Assembly: GCF_007754155.1 (NCBI RefSeq)
Contig: NZ_CP037423.1
Coordinates: 10,288,938 to 10,352,937, forward strand
Reading direction: 5' to 3'
Source of the DNA: Stieleria neptunia
GTDB taxonomy: Bacteria; Planctomycetota; Planctomycetia; Pirellulales; Pirellulaceae
DNA length: 64,000 bases
A program made the position numbers and the translations under genes. The notes under the pieces are model-generated. The model ran no database searches. It was not told the DNA's origin and was given only the letters and a program-made list of their open reading frames with translations. Positions 43,259-53,900 of this stretch are shown here, piece by piece. Numbering within the stretch: position 1 is the stretch's first letter; each line of letters begins with the position of its first letter.

Positions 43259-44661
43259 TCGGCACCGATCCGCACATCGACTTTTTGACCGATCAATCGG
43301 CTAGGAACCGAATAGATGTTTTTCTTGACATTGATCGTGCTGCTACTGCCGACGATGATGCCTTGTTGGTTGTCATCGGTATCAAGCTTACTATCGGGAA
43401 GTGGTCGCAAATGCGAGCGTTCAATTTCAAATCGATTTAAGCGCGCATCATTAGCGCGAACGATCAGGGAGCGAACGAAATCCATGTAGTCTTCACGACT
43501 GGCGAAGTCGCGACTACCGCGAAGTAGCAATGCTTGGTCGACTCGATTCTTGAGATGACCGTTGGATGACTCAACGTCACCGTTCTCGTTCGCACAGCGA
43601 ACGTTGATTCGCTCTGACTTGGTGCCATAGTGATCCATCAACGCTCCATGCCGCAGCGCGTACAGCGAGTACCGGGGTGTGACCGACGCAGCCATTCTCT
43701 TGGTCAGTTTGCGCTTCGCTTCTTCGCGAAACTCAGCAGGAGTTTTGTCACGGACGACGCCTTTGATGCGACGCGTGGGCGCGAGCGTTTTGGAGAACTT
43801 TTCGATTTCGGCAGCGGTCGGCGCCTGGTTGTTCGCCTTGAGAACCACTTTTCCCATGCGAACTCGAATTCTATCAAACATGCAATTGACGGCTTCTGTC
43901 GTCCACGGTCGGCCAGCGTTGTTGCGAAACAACTCACCGCTACTGTTCTGCGAAAGCAGTCGCGTTGTGATTTCCATCACCGAGTCACTCAGGTAGATGA
44001 TTCTCGGAGACTTCTTCCCTTTGGACTCTTGTTGCGGAAAGACCCAACGTGCGTTCGTGAGGTCGACGTAACTGGCGACAACGCGCAACGATTCTTGCGG
44101 GCGGCAGCCGGTCTTGTAAGTCGCAACCAACAAGTCTCGAAAGCACTGGGAAGGGACGAACGTCAGGAAACGCTCAAACTCCTCGGGAGTAACAAAGACT
44201 TCCTTTCTTTCGCTGCCCGGAATCTCAAGGCGATCGAGCGGGTTCGAATCAATCCGACCCTGCTGGCACGCCCACGTCAAACAGCGTTTCACGCTGCGAA
44301 AGTAATTCCGCCTTGTCGTTTTAGCAAGGTCGTACTGGTCGATCCATTCCTCCAAATGGAACGGCCGGACCTGCGACACGAGCATGTCAGGGTAGCAATC
44401 AACGAACCGCTGCAGTCGCTGGCGATACCACTCGTATGTATCGGGGGCGCGATTGCGTTGAGTCCACTCAAGAAATGCATCGATGATCGCCACCATCGAG
44501 TCAGACGGTGCTGTGACCTCGCTTTGAGGCGTCGCCATGATCTGATGGTACTGACGAAAGGCTTCGTCTTTGTCCGAACCAAGATTGATCTGTTTGCGAT
44601 CGATCTCAACGTACCAAACGCCACGGGCCTTTTTGACAAAGGGCTTGGGAAAATGAGGCAT
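43234..44661 (-). pseudogene. Chimera of a tyrosine integrase and the end of an IstA transposase
   Basis: The frame (475 codons, SD GGAGG before ATG 44661) joins two unrelated genes. Residues 1-336 are a phage-type integrase (MPHFPKPFVKKARGVWYVEI..., catalytic Arg in TYKTGCRPQESLRV, HxxR in LYALRHG). The nucleophile Tyr region is missing. From about 43650 the sequence is the C-terminal third of an IS21 IstA: ALMDHYGTKSERINVRCANE, NGDVESSNGHLKNRV, and YSVPSRLIGQKVDVRIGAEW. So a truncated IS21 entered the integrase gene. The integrase start lies 185 bp from the 3' end of tRNA-Arg, the usual position of an island integrase. Confidence 0.82.
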
Positions 44662-44728
44662 GGGAACCCTCCAATCGAATCCAGGGAAATGGAAACAAAA
44701 GAGGCGACTGAAAGGTTCGCTTCGCGGG

Positions 44729-44765
44729 CTCCGTCACGGCGGCGACCGTGGCGGAGTCTTTTCTT
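44729..44765 (+). terminator. Hairpin with T-rich tail near tRNA-Arg
   Basis: Arms CTCCGTCACGG and CCGTGGCGGAG (one G/T mismatch) with a 6-base loop, followed by TCTTTTCTT on the plus strand. No plus-strand gene lies upstream, so it may be a relic, or stop readthrough toward the tRNA. Confidence 0.35.
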
Positions 44766-44845
44766 ACTCGACTTTTCGGACAACTTCTCGGACGAGGTCA
44801 TTTTCGGCGGCGACCGAATTGACGTAAGTCCTTATGTGGTAAGAG

Positions 44846-44919
44846 TACACCCGGCAGGATTCGAACCTGCAACCCTCGGTTCCGAAGACCGATGCGCTAT
44901 CCAGTTGTGCCACGGGTGC
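44846..44919 (-). tRNA. tRNA-Arg (anticodon TCG)
   Basis: A 74-nt cloverleaf. The acceptor stem is GCACCCG paired with CGGGTGT (closing G-T), the anticodon stem TCGGT/ACCGA holds the loop CTTCGGA with anticodon TCG, and the T arm GCAGG/CCTGC holds TTCGAAT. The D arm (GCAC ... GCGC) has one mismatch. CCA is not encoded. An integrase gene lies just past its 3' end, which is a common attachment site for genomic islands. Confidence 0.93.
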
Positions 44920-45875
44920 TCGTCTTGCGACAAGAGACGTATTTTGCCTGATTTGGGTTCGGTTGTCTAGCGAGGTCAACGAAGTTCATCGGGCAAATTG
45001 TGAACGCCACGGGGAGCATGACCCGCAGTAGGTTTGGGGGGTGTGGCGAGGCGATCGCCGGCGGGAACCCTGCCCTCGCTGCAAAGAGGTCGTGCAGTTT
45101 TTTAAGTCGTTGAATTCAAAGGAGTTTCGTCACTCTCCCTCTGGGGGTTCTTCGTGGATTTTAATGGCTGATCACTCAGGACCCAGGTTTTTTGAGGCAT
45201 TGCTGCGATGTCCGAATGGGTGTTGGACGACAACCGCTCGGTTCAAACGCCCCTCCGGCGACGCGGGCCGGTGGAGGGCACCAAGCACCTGCGCCGCATC
45301 GCAGACCAGGTGATTCCTAGGCGGGTTGCTCCTCCGCAGAGCCCGTCTCCGCTACAGCTGGCTTCGCCATCAGACCGAACAGAACCATCGGACATCGCAG
45401 TCATCCCTCAAAAAACCTTCCCCGAGTATCCGAGAGCAGCCACTAAAATCCGCGAAGAACCCCCTCTGGGAGAGTCGAGCGCAGCGAGGAGAGGATTTGG
45501 GTTGCTGCTTGGGAGCCGATTGTGGCAGGTGAAGCAAAACTCGCGATTCGCTGTTCGACCTCCCCTCGCTTCGCTCGACCCTCCTGCCAGGAGGGTGACT
45601 TTAAAACCGCAGGACCTCCACGGCGGAGGGTGACTTTGGAAGCTGCGGGACGTGCGGGCGGGAGGGATCTTTTTGCAGTTGGTGCGATTGCCCACCGCAA
45701 TCGGTGGACAACGGTAGTTGATCACGTAGGCGCTGCCCCCGTCCCATTGAGTGACGGCGATTGATCGAGTACGACAGCCCTGAAAGGCGACGGATTCGTG
45801 CACGAGGTGCGGATCGCCTTTGCAACGACTGGTCGACCGAATCAGCCAACACACCGCTACGGAAGTTTCACCATC
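44920..45875. other. Gene-poor gap between tRNA-Arg and transporter
   Basis: Nearly 1 kb without a convincing gene. Several open frames overlap on both strands, but none has a recognisable domain. The central part is the MITE-like element at 45132-45475. Beyond it a direct repeat GGAGGGTGACTTT occurs twice at about 45590-45635. Confidence 0.6.
45132..45475. mobile_element. MITE-like element with 39-bp terminal inverted repeats
   Basis: The left end starts ACTCTCCCTCTGGGGGTTCT (45132-45170); the complement of 45437-45475 starts ACTCTCCCAGAGGGGGTTCT. They match at 34 of 39 positions. The 344-bp unit has no transposase, so it would depend on another element for movement. Confidence 0.6.
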
Positions 45876-47525
45876 ATGCCGCCCGTCGCAACCGCTATTT
45901 TGATCGTCACGCTCGTCGCCGTCTGCGGGCTGGTGTTGGGCGGCATTCGTATCCGAGGCATCGGGCTGGGGCCGGCGGGGGTGCTGTTTGCGGGCATTTT
46001 GTTCGGCCACTTTGGGGCATCGATCGATCCGGAGATCGCGGATTTTACGAAAGAGTTTGGGCTGATCTTGTTCGTCTTCACGATCGGGCTGCAGCTCGGA
46101 CCCGGCGTGATCGAGCTGTGGAAGAAACAGGGCATCTTGCTTAATTCGATGGCGCTCTCGATCGTCGTTCAGGCGGTCATTTTGATCTGTGTGTTTGTGT
46201 TGTTGCTGGAGCTTCCCGTGTTTACCGCGGCGGGGTTGTTTAGCGGAGCGACGACGAACACGCCCTCCCTGGGGGCGGCGGAGCAGGCGGCGTTGTCCTT
46301 GTCGGGCGACGAGCGGCCGGCGGGCATCGGATCGCTTGCGTCGGCTTACGCGGTCGCCTACCCCGGCGGCATCATCGGAATCATCACGTCGATGCTGTTG
46401 ATTCGTCGGCTGTTCGGCATCAACGTCAATGACGAAGTGGACCAAATCAAGGAGCTTGAGAAACAGGATTACGAACCGATCGAGCGTCGCACGGTTGTGA
46501 TCGACAACCCCCACTTGGGATCGACTCCCTTTGGCCAGATCCCCGGCGTCGAAGATTCGGGCGTCCGCATTTCGCGGATCCGACGCGCCGGTGAAGATGT
46601 CGTTCAAACCGCGACGGACGAAACGGAATTGCACCACGGTGATCTCGTTCAACTCGTCGGCCCACGAAGCACGCTCGATCGGATCGAGCCGGTGATCGGC
46701 GGCAAAGCCGACGTCGACTTGATGAAGGAAAAGGGCGAGGTCGTCTACCGTCGCATTCTGGTGACTGACCCCCAGGCTCTAAAGAAATCGTTGCGTGAGC
46801 TGTCGCTTGATAAAGTCTTCAACACAACCGTCACGCGGATCATTCGGTCGGGAGTGGAGCTGACGGCGCGTGGATCGAGCCGCTTTCACTACGGTGATAT
46901 CGCACACATTGTCGGTGACAAGGATTCGATCGAACGGGTGACGAAGTTCTTGGGGAACAGCGGTAAATCGATGAAGGAGACGCAGTTTTCGCCACTGTTC
47001 TTCGGCATCGCGATCGGTGTGGTCGCCGGGATGATCCCGTTTCATCTGCCCGGTGTCCCGTTTCCGATTCGGCTGGGCTTTGCCGGCGGGCCACTGGTGG
47101 CGGCCATCGTGTTCAGTCTGATCGGCAGCATCGGCAAATTTGTCTGGTACATCCCCTACTCGGCCAACCTGGCGCTCAGGGAGTTGGGGATCATTCTGTT
47201 TCTCGCTTGTGCGGGATTGGGCGCGGGAGAAACCTTCTTTGAAGCCGCTCTCAGTGTCGAAGGCGTCAAGTGGATGGGGCTGGGAATCATCGTCACGATG
47301 GTCCCGCTGCTGACGACGGGAATCGCGGCGCGGATGATTTGGAAACAGAACTACTTGACGATCTGCGGCGTGATCGCCGGCAGCATGACCGATCCGCCGG
47401 CACTCGCCTTCGCGAATTCTCAAGCCGACTCCGAAGCCAGTTCGATGGCCTACGCAGCCGTTTATCCGCTGACGATGATTCTGCGGATCATCGCCGCCCA
47501 AGCGATCATCATGATGTTTGCGTAA
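45876..47525 (+). CDS. AspT/YidE-type membrane transporter with two RCK domains
   Basis: Inner-membrane protein of 549 residues from ATG 45876 (SD GGAAG; GTG 45798 would add 26 residues). Two hydrophobic bundles of about five helices each flank a central cytoplasmic region with two TrkA-C/RCK-type domains (SRIRRAGEDVVQTATDETEL and TRIIRSGVELTARGSSRFHY). The layout and the motifs GLILFVFTIGLQLGPG and GSMTDPPALAFAN match the aspartate:alanine antiporter family (AspT, YidE, YbjL). The actual substrate cannot be predicted; an amino acid or dicarboxylate antiport is likely, with the RCK domains giving ligand control. Monocistronic by position. Confidence 0.9.
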   Translation: MPPVATAILIVTLVAVCGLVLGGIRIRGIGLGPAGVLFAGILFGHFGASIDPEIADFTKEFGLILFVFTIGLQLGPGVIELWKKQGILLNSMALSIVVQAVILICVFVLLLELPVFTAAGLFSGATTNTPSLGAAEQAALSLSGDERPAGIGSLASAYAVAYPGGIIGIITSMLLIRRLFGINVNDEVDQIKELEKQDYEPIERRTVVIDNPHLGSTPFGQIPGVEDSGVRISRIRRAGEDVVQTATDETELHHGDLVQLVGPRSTLDRIEPVIGGKADVDLMKEKGEVVYRRILVTDPQALKKSLRELSLDKVFNTTVTRIIRSGVELTARGSSRFHYGDIAHIVGDKDSIERVTKFLGNSGKSMKETQFSPLFFGIAIGVVAGMIPFHLPGVPFPIRLGFAGGPLVAAIVFSLIGSIGKFVWYIPYSANLALRELGIILFLACAGLGAGETFFEAALSVEGVKWMGLGIIVTMVPLLTTGIAARMIWKQNYLTICGVIAGSMTDPPALAFANSQADSEASSMAYAAVYPLTMILRIIAAQAIIMMFA

Positions 47526-47636
47526 GAGAGCGTGGCAGCCCTGCTGATGGAACGAGTCGTAGGGCATGCTGTGCATGCCGATGCCTGAGACGCATTTTTT
47601 GCGATCGTCCCCAGGCTCGGGACGTCGATTGTATAA

Positions 47637-47745
47637 GGACCGTCGGAAGAATAAGTGGGATAGGCTTCCAGCCTGTCATGGCGAAAACGACAGGCTGGAA
47701 GCCTATCCCACAATCAATCCCCGCCACTTATACTTCCGACGGTCC
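47637..47745. repeat. Nested palindromic repeat between convergent genes
   Basis: Inner perfect 23-bp arms at 47655-47677 (starts GTGGGATAGGCTTCCAGCCT) and 47689-47711 with an 11-base loop, inside outer arms GGACCGTCGGAAGAATAAGT and its near-complement at 47725-47745. A related half (GCAAGCTGGAAGCTTACGCC) occurs at 47946. The rest of the 47526-47958 gap has no gene. It can serve as a bidirectional terminator between the transporter and the giant gene. Confidence 0.8.
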
Positions 47746-47958
47746 TAAGTGGCGGAGTTGATCGTAGCGGAAGTCGTTTAGATTTTCGCAAGCCGCCGGC
47801 CCTCTCTGGCGTTTGCTTGCTGCGCAAACGCCGTCTCTCCCAGAGGGAGAGAATCTCAATCGGTTGCCGAATCCTGCAGTAAAAGAAGCGACGCCCCCCG
47901 CCTGGGAACAAGTCTTGAGCCATGGATGGGATTTGTTGCGGAATCGCAAGCTGGAAGC

Positions 47959-50900
47959 TTACGCCACTTTGCGACCGGTGGTGGCGAAGGCGAGGGTGGC
48001 TGCTAGGGCGACGAGCAACAGGGTGACCAGGGCCAGTTGCCAGGGTTGGATTCGGTACTGCGAAGCGAATTCGAGATCGAGTTCCAGCGGCGCGTTTTCG
48101 GCAACTTGGACGGTGCGGCCGAAGGTGTAGACCGAGCCTTCTTCCGGCAGGCTGATGATGATCGCTTGCGGGGCCGGTTCGGTGGTGCGTTGGTGACGGA
48201 CCAGCCGCGCGGCGATCTGCTGCAACACCGCGTTGTCCTCGGTCGTGTTTCCCCTCAGCAGCTGACTCAATTGCTGGGGCCGAAAATTCAGTTGATCCTG
48301 TTGCAGGATCGGGTTGTCGGCCGCCGCTTCGCGAAGTTGCGGGTTGTCGGCCAAGGCGGTGTCGCTGGGCGTGTTGTACAGATACAGGCGTTGGCGACGG
48401 GTGTTGAGTCCGACGATCGCTTGCTGCGTTTGCAGGTTCTCAAGCTGCACGCGGGCGTCTTCGTTGGAAGCTGCGTCCAAGGCGTATTGGTTGGCGACGC
48501 TGTTGAGTGCCCAACGGGCCTTGGTTTGTTCACCGGCCTGCAACAGTTGGTTGGCTTGCTCGAGCAACTGGGCGGCCTGTTGCGCCTGGGCCTGTCGTTT
48601 GCCGACCGCCTTGGACAGATACGAACTGCGGTCGTATTGCTCTTGATTGGTCTGGCTGATCAATTCCAAATTGCCGTCGTGATCGGTCAGCTCAAATCCT
48701 TTCGGGGCAACCACGTTCCACTGGATGTTTTCCAGCGGCACATTCAATTGCGGGCTAACCAGCGTTAAATCACTCAAGCGATCGCCGGTGACCGAATAGA
48801 CAAAACGGACGGTTGCGGTGCGGTCGTCGATGCCCGGCAGGATGTAGAACTGCCAAGTGTTCGTGTCGCCTCCCTGACGAATCGAGTTCACGCTTTCGCC
48901 GTTGACAAAGATGCTGAACAATTCGCCGCCAGCGGGTAGACCGACACTCAGACTGCTCCGCTGGATGACTTCGACGGTCACGTCAACGGCGGTCAGTTGA
49001 TCACCGGTCGGCGACAGGATGGTGGTCAGGGAGCCTTGGGCCACCCGCAGCTTGAGCGCATCGGCGATCGAATGCCGCTGGGCGCGGACGATCAGAGGGC
49101 TGGTGGGAACGACGGCGCGGAGGGCGAACACCGGCGCGTTTCGATTTTCCGCTTCGCGCAACATCGGGGGCACCGTACTCCAGTCGATCCGCTGCCAGCC
49201 TTCGGACAGGCTGTCGAGTTCCAATTCCAAGCGACCGCCGGCGCGGACGGCATAGAAGTACGACAGTTGTCTCGCTTGCGGGAACCCGGCCGGGTTGAGC
49301 GTTTCACTGTCGTTCTCGCGGTCTCCCCGCCGTTCGAATTCGATGCGAAAGTCGATCTTTCCGACCACGCGGCGTTTGAATTGAATTTCCCAGACGTTGG
49401 AATCCGCGGCCGTTCGGATCAAGTCGCTGACGGTGTTGCCGCTTGCCCGCAGCGTTTTGATTTCGTCCGCGTCGCTGAGCGGTAGCACGACTTGCAGCGA
49501 ACGCACCGAAGCGTTTTGCACATTGAAGTTTGCGATCAACGCGGTGCGCGTCTGGCCTTCCCGCAGCGTGACTTCGTGCAACACCTGACCGGTCACCCAG
49601 GGATCCAGTTTTTCGATCCCCAGGACCAGGTTCCAATCGCGTTGCAGCAAACGAAACGCCAACGCCCCCTGGGCTTCGCCGCCCATCGCCCGCGGATCGG
49701 TCTCGGAAACATTTTGGCGGGACACGGTTCGAAGCCGAATGCCGGTGGTCGGGCGGACGACCAAGTCACCGGTCTGGCGGGTCGCTTCGTTCAGCTCGAA
49801 CCGCGGGATTTCCCATTGCCCGACGTCACTCGGCGCGGCGCCGGTCAGAGCCAGCGCAAAGCTCTGCGTGCCGAGCGTTTTTCCATTGAGATGCAAAATG
49901 ATTTGCCGTTGGTCGTCTTCGGTCAGTTCGGCCCAATGGTGCAGCGCAGGTCCGGTCAGCGATTCGACTTCCAGTCCATCGGGCAGCGGGAAACTGAGCT
50001 GGAACAGTCCGGCGCGGGAGATTTCCGCGGCAAAGTTGATCCCCAAGACCACGCGTTCGTCGCCGAGTGAAAGCACTTGCTTGCTGGCGACACGGACCTC
50101 CGCCGCCACCGGCGCGACACGCACGGCGACTTCGCCACCCTCGGCACCGTAGCGATAGACCCGATGCAGCACCGCTTGTTTGTTGGTGATCAAGCCGGCG
50201 TCAAAATCCCCCAGATTGACGGCCGACATCTGATTCGGCTGCAACGATTCGGGCTGGGCTTCGGGGCCAAACGCGATCGCGACCAGTCCGACTTGGCCGT
50301 TGGCATCGGCGACCTTCAGCGGCGAGAGCGTGACGTCGGCCGGCAGGGGATCGAGCCCGCGTTGTGTTTCAATGATCACATCAAAGGCTTGCGATTGCGC
50401 AGGGTCGATCTGCAACTTCAATCCGCCGCTCTCGGCATCAAATTGCCAGGAACCGACCGGTCCCGTGACCGCGCTGACGGTCAGACCTTGGGGGACCATA
50501 ACATTCAATTCGCTGACCTGGCCTTGTGACGTCCGGATGTGAAGACGATGGCGTCCGTCGACGACACCGGGTCCGGGCAAGTACAAGTTGGACGCTTCGA
50601 CAAAAAACTGGGTTTCCTCCGTCGTCACATCGCGGACTTGGGGTTTCAGGAACAGGCTCGCGCTGCCGGGACGTAGCAACACGTTGGCTTGCGTCGCGTC
50701 GTCCACTGCGGTGGTTTCAATCCGCACCGCGGTCGGGCAGGTGACGTCCCAGCCGGCTTCGTCGTAGCGGAGGTCGATCTGCTGGACGGCGGCGATGCCG
50801 GTCAGCACCGGGATGCCCTTGATCGGCTGGACCGCTTCCAACTGAAAATCAAACGTCGCCTGATACGTCGCCGACGGTGCAAGTTGCGGGTCGTCAGCCG

Positions 50901-53900
50901 GTTGGTCGTCAGCTGGCTGCTCATCAGCTGGTTGATCGTCATCGTCCGCTGCGGGGGCCTGCTCGGTCGCGGGGGCCTGCTCGGTCGCGGGGATGCTGAT
51001 GATGTACGACAGGCCTTCGCCGGCCACGTCGGTCTTGGTCAGACGCAGTCCGGCGCCTTCGAATCGCGTCAGGACGGCGGGGGCTTTGAGCAGCAAAAAG
51101 CGATCTCCCGGTCGGCCGGACAGCTTGACCGTTCCGGTTGCGGACAAGCGTGCGTCTTGATGCGTCAGTTGCCACTGTTGTTGGATCGAGTCGGCTGCTT
51201 GAAACCCCTCCGGAACGGCCGCCAAACTGCTGCTCCCCCAAGACAGCATGAATGCGAATCCGATCAGCATCGGCGTCACCGGACCAAATGCTTCGCTGGG
51301 CACTTCGCCGGGGACGTCGTCTTGTTTTTCTTTTTTCGCTTTCCTTCGCTCGGCGAGGTCGCGCAGTGATTGATTGGTCTGGTCGACCCACTGGCGCGCC
51401 GGCGGCAGGAACAGCAAGATAAAAATCGCCAGGGCCAGCAGCCCATAGAACCACGGTGCGCCGTCACCTTGCAGCAACACGCCCAAGGCCAACAATATCG
51501 CTCCGCCGCCGCGCAGCAGCCGGCGTGCGTGGACGTCGTGTTTCCTAAACGACCATGCCAGGGCAATGACGGCACACAGCAACGCGGTCAGACCGGCGGA
51601 GGAAAGATTGACGCGCCACAGCGGCGTGTTGTTCACTTGCAACGCAATGGTTTCGCCGGCCGAGAGGATTGGCACGCTGACTTGCAACGGCGCGGGAGCG
51701 CCCCGCTGAGCGAGCGCGACGAAAGCGGTTGTCACCGAAACTCCAATCGCGATCAGCAGAACCAGCAAACCGGCGACGCGCAGGGATCCCGGTTTGCGGG
51801 ACGCCCAGCATCCGAAACCGGCCAGCAGCGCGATCACCACCAACGCGATGAGCCCGCGTTTGGCCACCCAGTCAAATCCCGATGGCCGCAGCACCGGGAC
51901 CGGCGGCGTGACCGTGCCGCCGCTGGGCACGAGCACATATTTCTCGTCGCCGGTGACATTCCACTGGGTCTTCAGCACGGGCGCGAACACGGTGGGCAAG
52001 GCCAGTTCGGGGCGGGACTCGTCAACGGCCGGTTTGCCCAACCGCAAACTGACTTCGACCGGAACGTTCGGGTCCGTGCCGCCGGGGATCGGGATCAGCG
52101 TGGCTTCGTCGGATTGGCGTGCGGTGACGGGCCGGCCGCCGACGGAAACGGCCCACAGCCGTACCGGTTCGCCGGGCAACTGGATCTTCAGCGTGCGTTG
52201 TCCGCGCGTTTTGATGAAGTACACGACGTCGGTGACCAGTTCGCCGTCTTGCGACACACGGCTGTTGGCTTCGGCGAACTCCACCACTTGAGTCGCCGTG
52301 GTGCCGGGCTCGAACCAGCTGACGTTCAGGTTCAATTCGAACGGACGCTGGGTGTATTGCCAGGTTCCCAGCGGAGGCGCGGTGCTGAGCAGGCGCAACT
52401 CCGCCGGCAATTCCAGCGGATCCAGGTTGAGCATGTCCTCGGAGATCGATTCGGTTTGGATTTTCACCTGCATCGGGCTGACGACTTGGATGTAGCCGCG
52501 TTCGCCTTGGACGCCGATCGGAGCGACTTGGCCAGGTTTGAACGAACCGTTGCTCTTGTCGGGTTTTTCTTCGAAGGTCACCAGCAGGGTGTAGGCGCCC
52601 ATGACGGGTTGATGCAGAGAAACGATCAGCGTGTCGCCTTCTCTGCGGTAGGTGCGAACGTCTTGGCCGTCGACCATCACATTGCCCAGTGCCGCCGGTA
52701 CGGTGATGCTCCACTCGGAAACCGGCGACCCGGTGACGAAGTAATTGATCAGCGCGCTTCCGTAGACCGTTTCTTCGCTCAGGGAATAGAGGTGAAAGAC
52801 GTCCGATTGCACGCTGCGTTCGAGCCGCTGGACGCTCATCGTGGCCGACCAGCCGGGCTGGCGAATGCGAAACGCTTGTTGCAGGTTCGGCGTCGGTTTG
52901 GGAAAGTAGGACAAGGGTTTTTCGGCCAGCAAGTCGGTCGAAGAGACTGAAATCCGAAAGCCGGGGGCGCCGATGATTCCGATATCGCCGCGAACCGATT
53001 TGGCGTCGGGGTATTCGATGCGTGGCAGATTCCAATCGCCTTCCGACGCCGCTTCGCTTTTTTCCAAGTGCAACACAACGAGTTGTCGCCCGATCACGTC
53101 CTGGCCGAAGATGACTTTCAAATTGCGACGCCCGCCCGCGACGGCGGTTGCGGTGATGTAGTCGGCGACGCTGGAACCGGTGACCGAGACGACGGAATAA
53201 TCCGACGGGATTCCGAAATCCCACTCGCGTATCGGTGCTTCGCGTACATCGAGTTCGATGTCCGCCCGGACCACGCGATCCGTTTCGGCCAATTCGTAAA
53301 GCACCAGTTCGGAAACATTGACCTCCGGCTGGATGCGATCGGCGGCGACGGTGAAGGTGTGCTCGGCGGCGGGAAAACGGTACACAAAAATCTGTCGCGC
53401 CTCGATCGGTTCGCCGGGGTACTGATCCGGTGCCAGTTGATTCATCCCACTCAACAGGGTCGGTTCCAGACGCACCGATCCCAAGTTCATCAGCCGTAGG
53501 AATCCCGAATGACGGATCGCGCCGATCGGGTCCAGCCGCAGCCCTTCGACTCGGACTGGAAACGCACCCAGCGGAGTCTGGCTGCGGACGTTGATCTGAC
53601 TTTGTCCCGTGATCGGCTGGCTGAGGGTGACGTCGAGTTGTCTCGATTGCCCCGTGCCGGTGATTTTCCAGCCGATGATGTTGGCGCCCTGGACGTCGAG
53701 GATTTCGCCCGGTCCGCGCAATCCGATTTGGAACGATTTCAGTTCGCCCTGAAGCACCTGGTAGTTAATTTGATGATCTTGGCGCAGCAGCCCGGCGCCG
53801 ACTTTCGCTTCGATCTTGCCGGTGGTGGTGAAGAACAGTTTTCCTTCGCCGGTTTGACGCGCGGTTTTCCATTGCAGTTTCGCGCGGCCGGTTGCCGGCA

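Noticed and set aside
45208..45633. 141-codon plus-strand frame after tRNA-Arg
   Set aside because: It runs across the right arm of the MITE-like element and a direct repeat, with no domain or convincing start.
51370..52950. Long open frame of about 526 codons on the plus strand
   Set aside because: It is antisense to the giant gene, Arg/Gln/Gly-rich with no domain, and follows from the high-GC codon use of the true gene.
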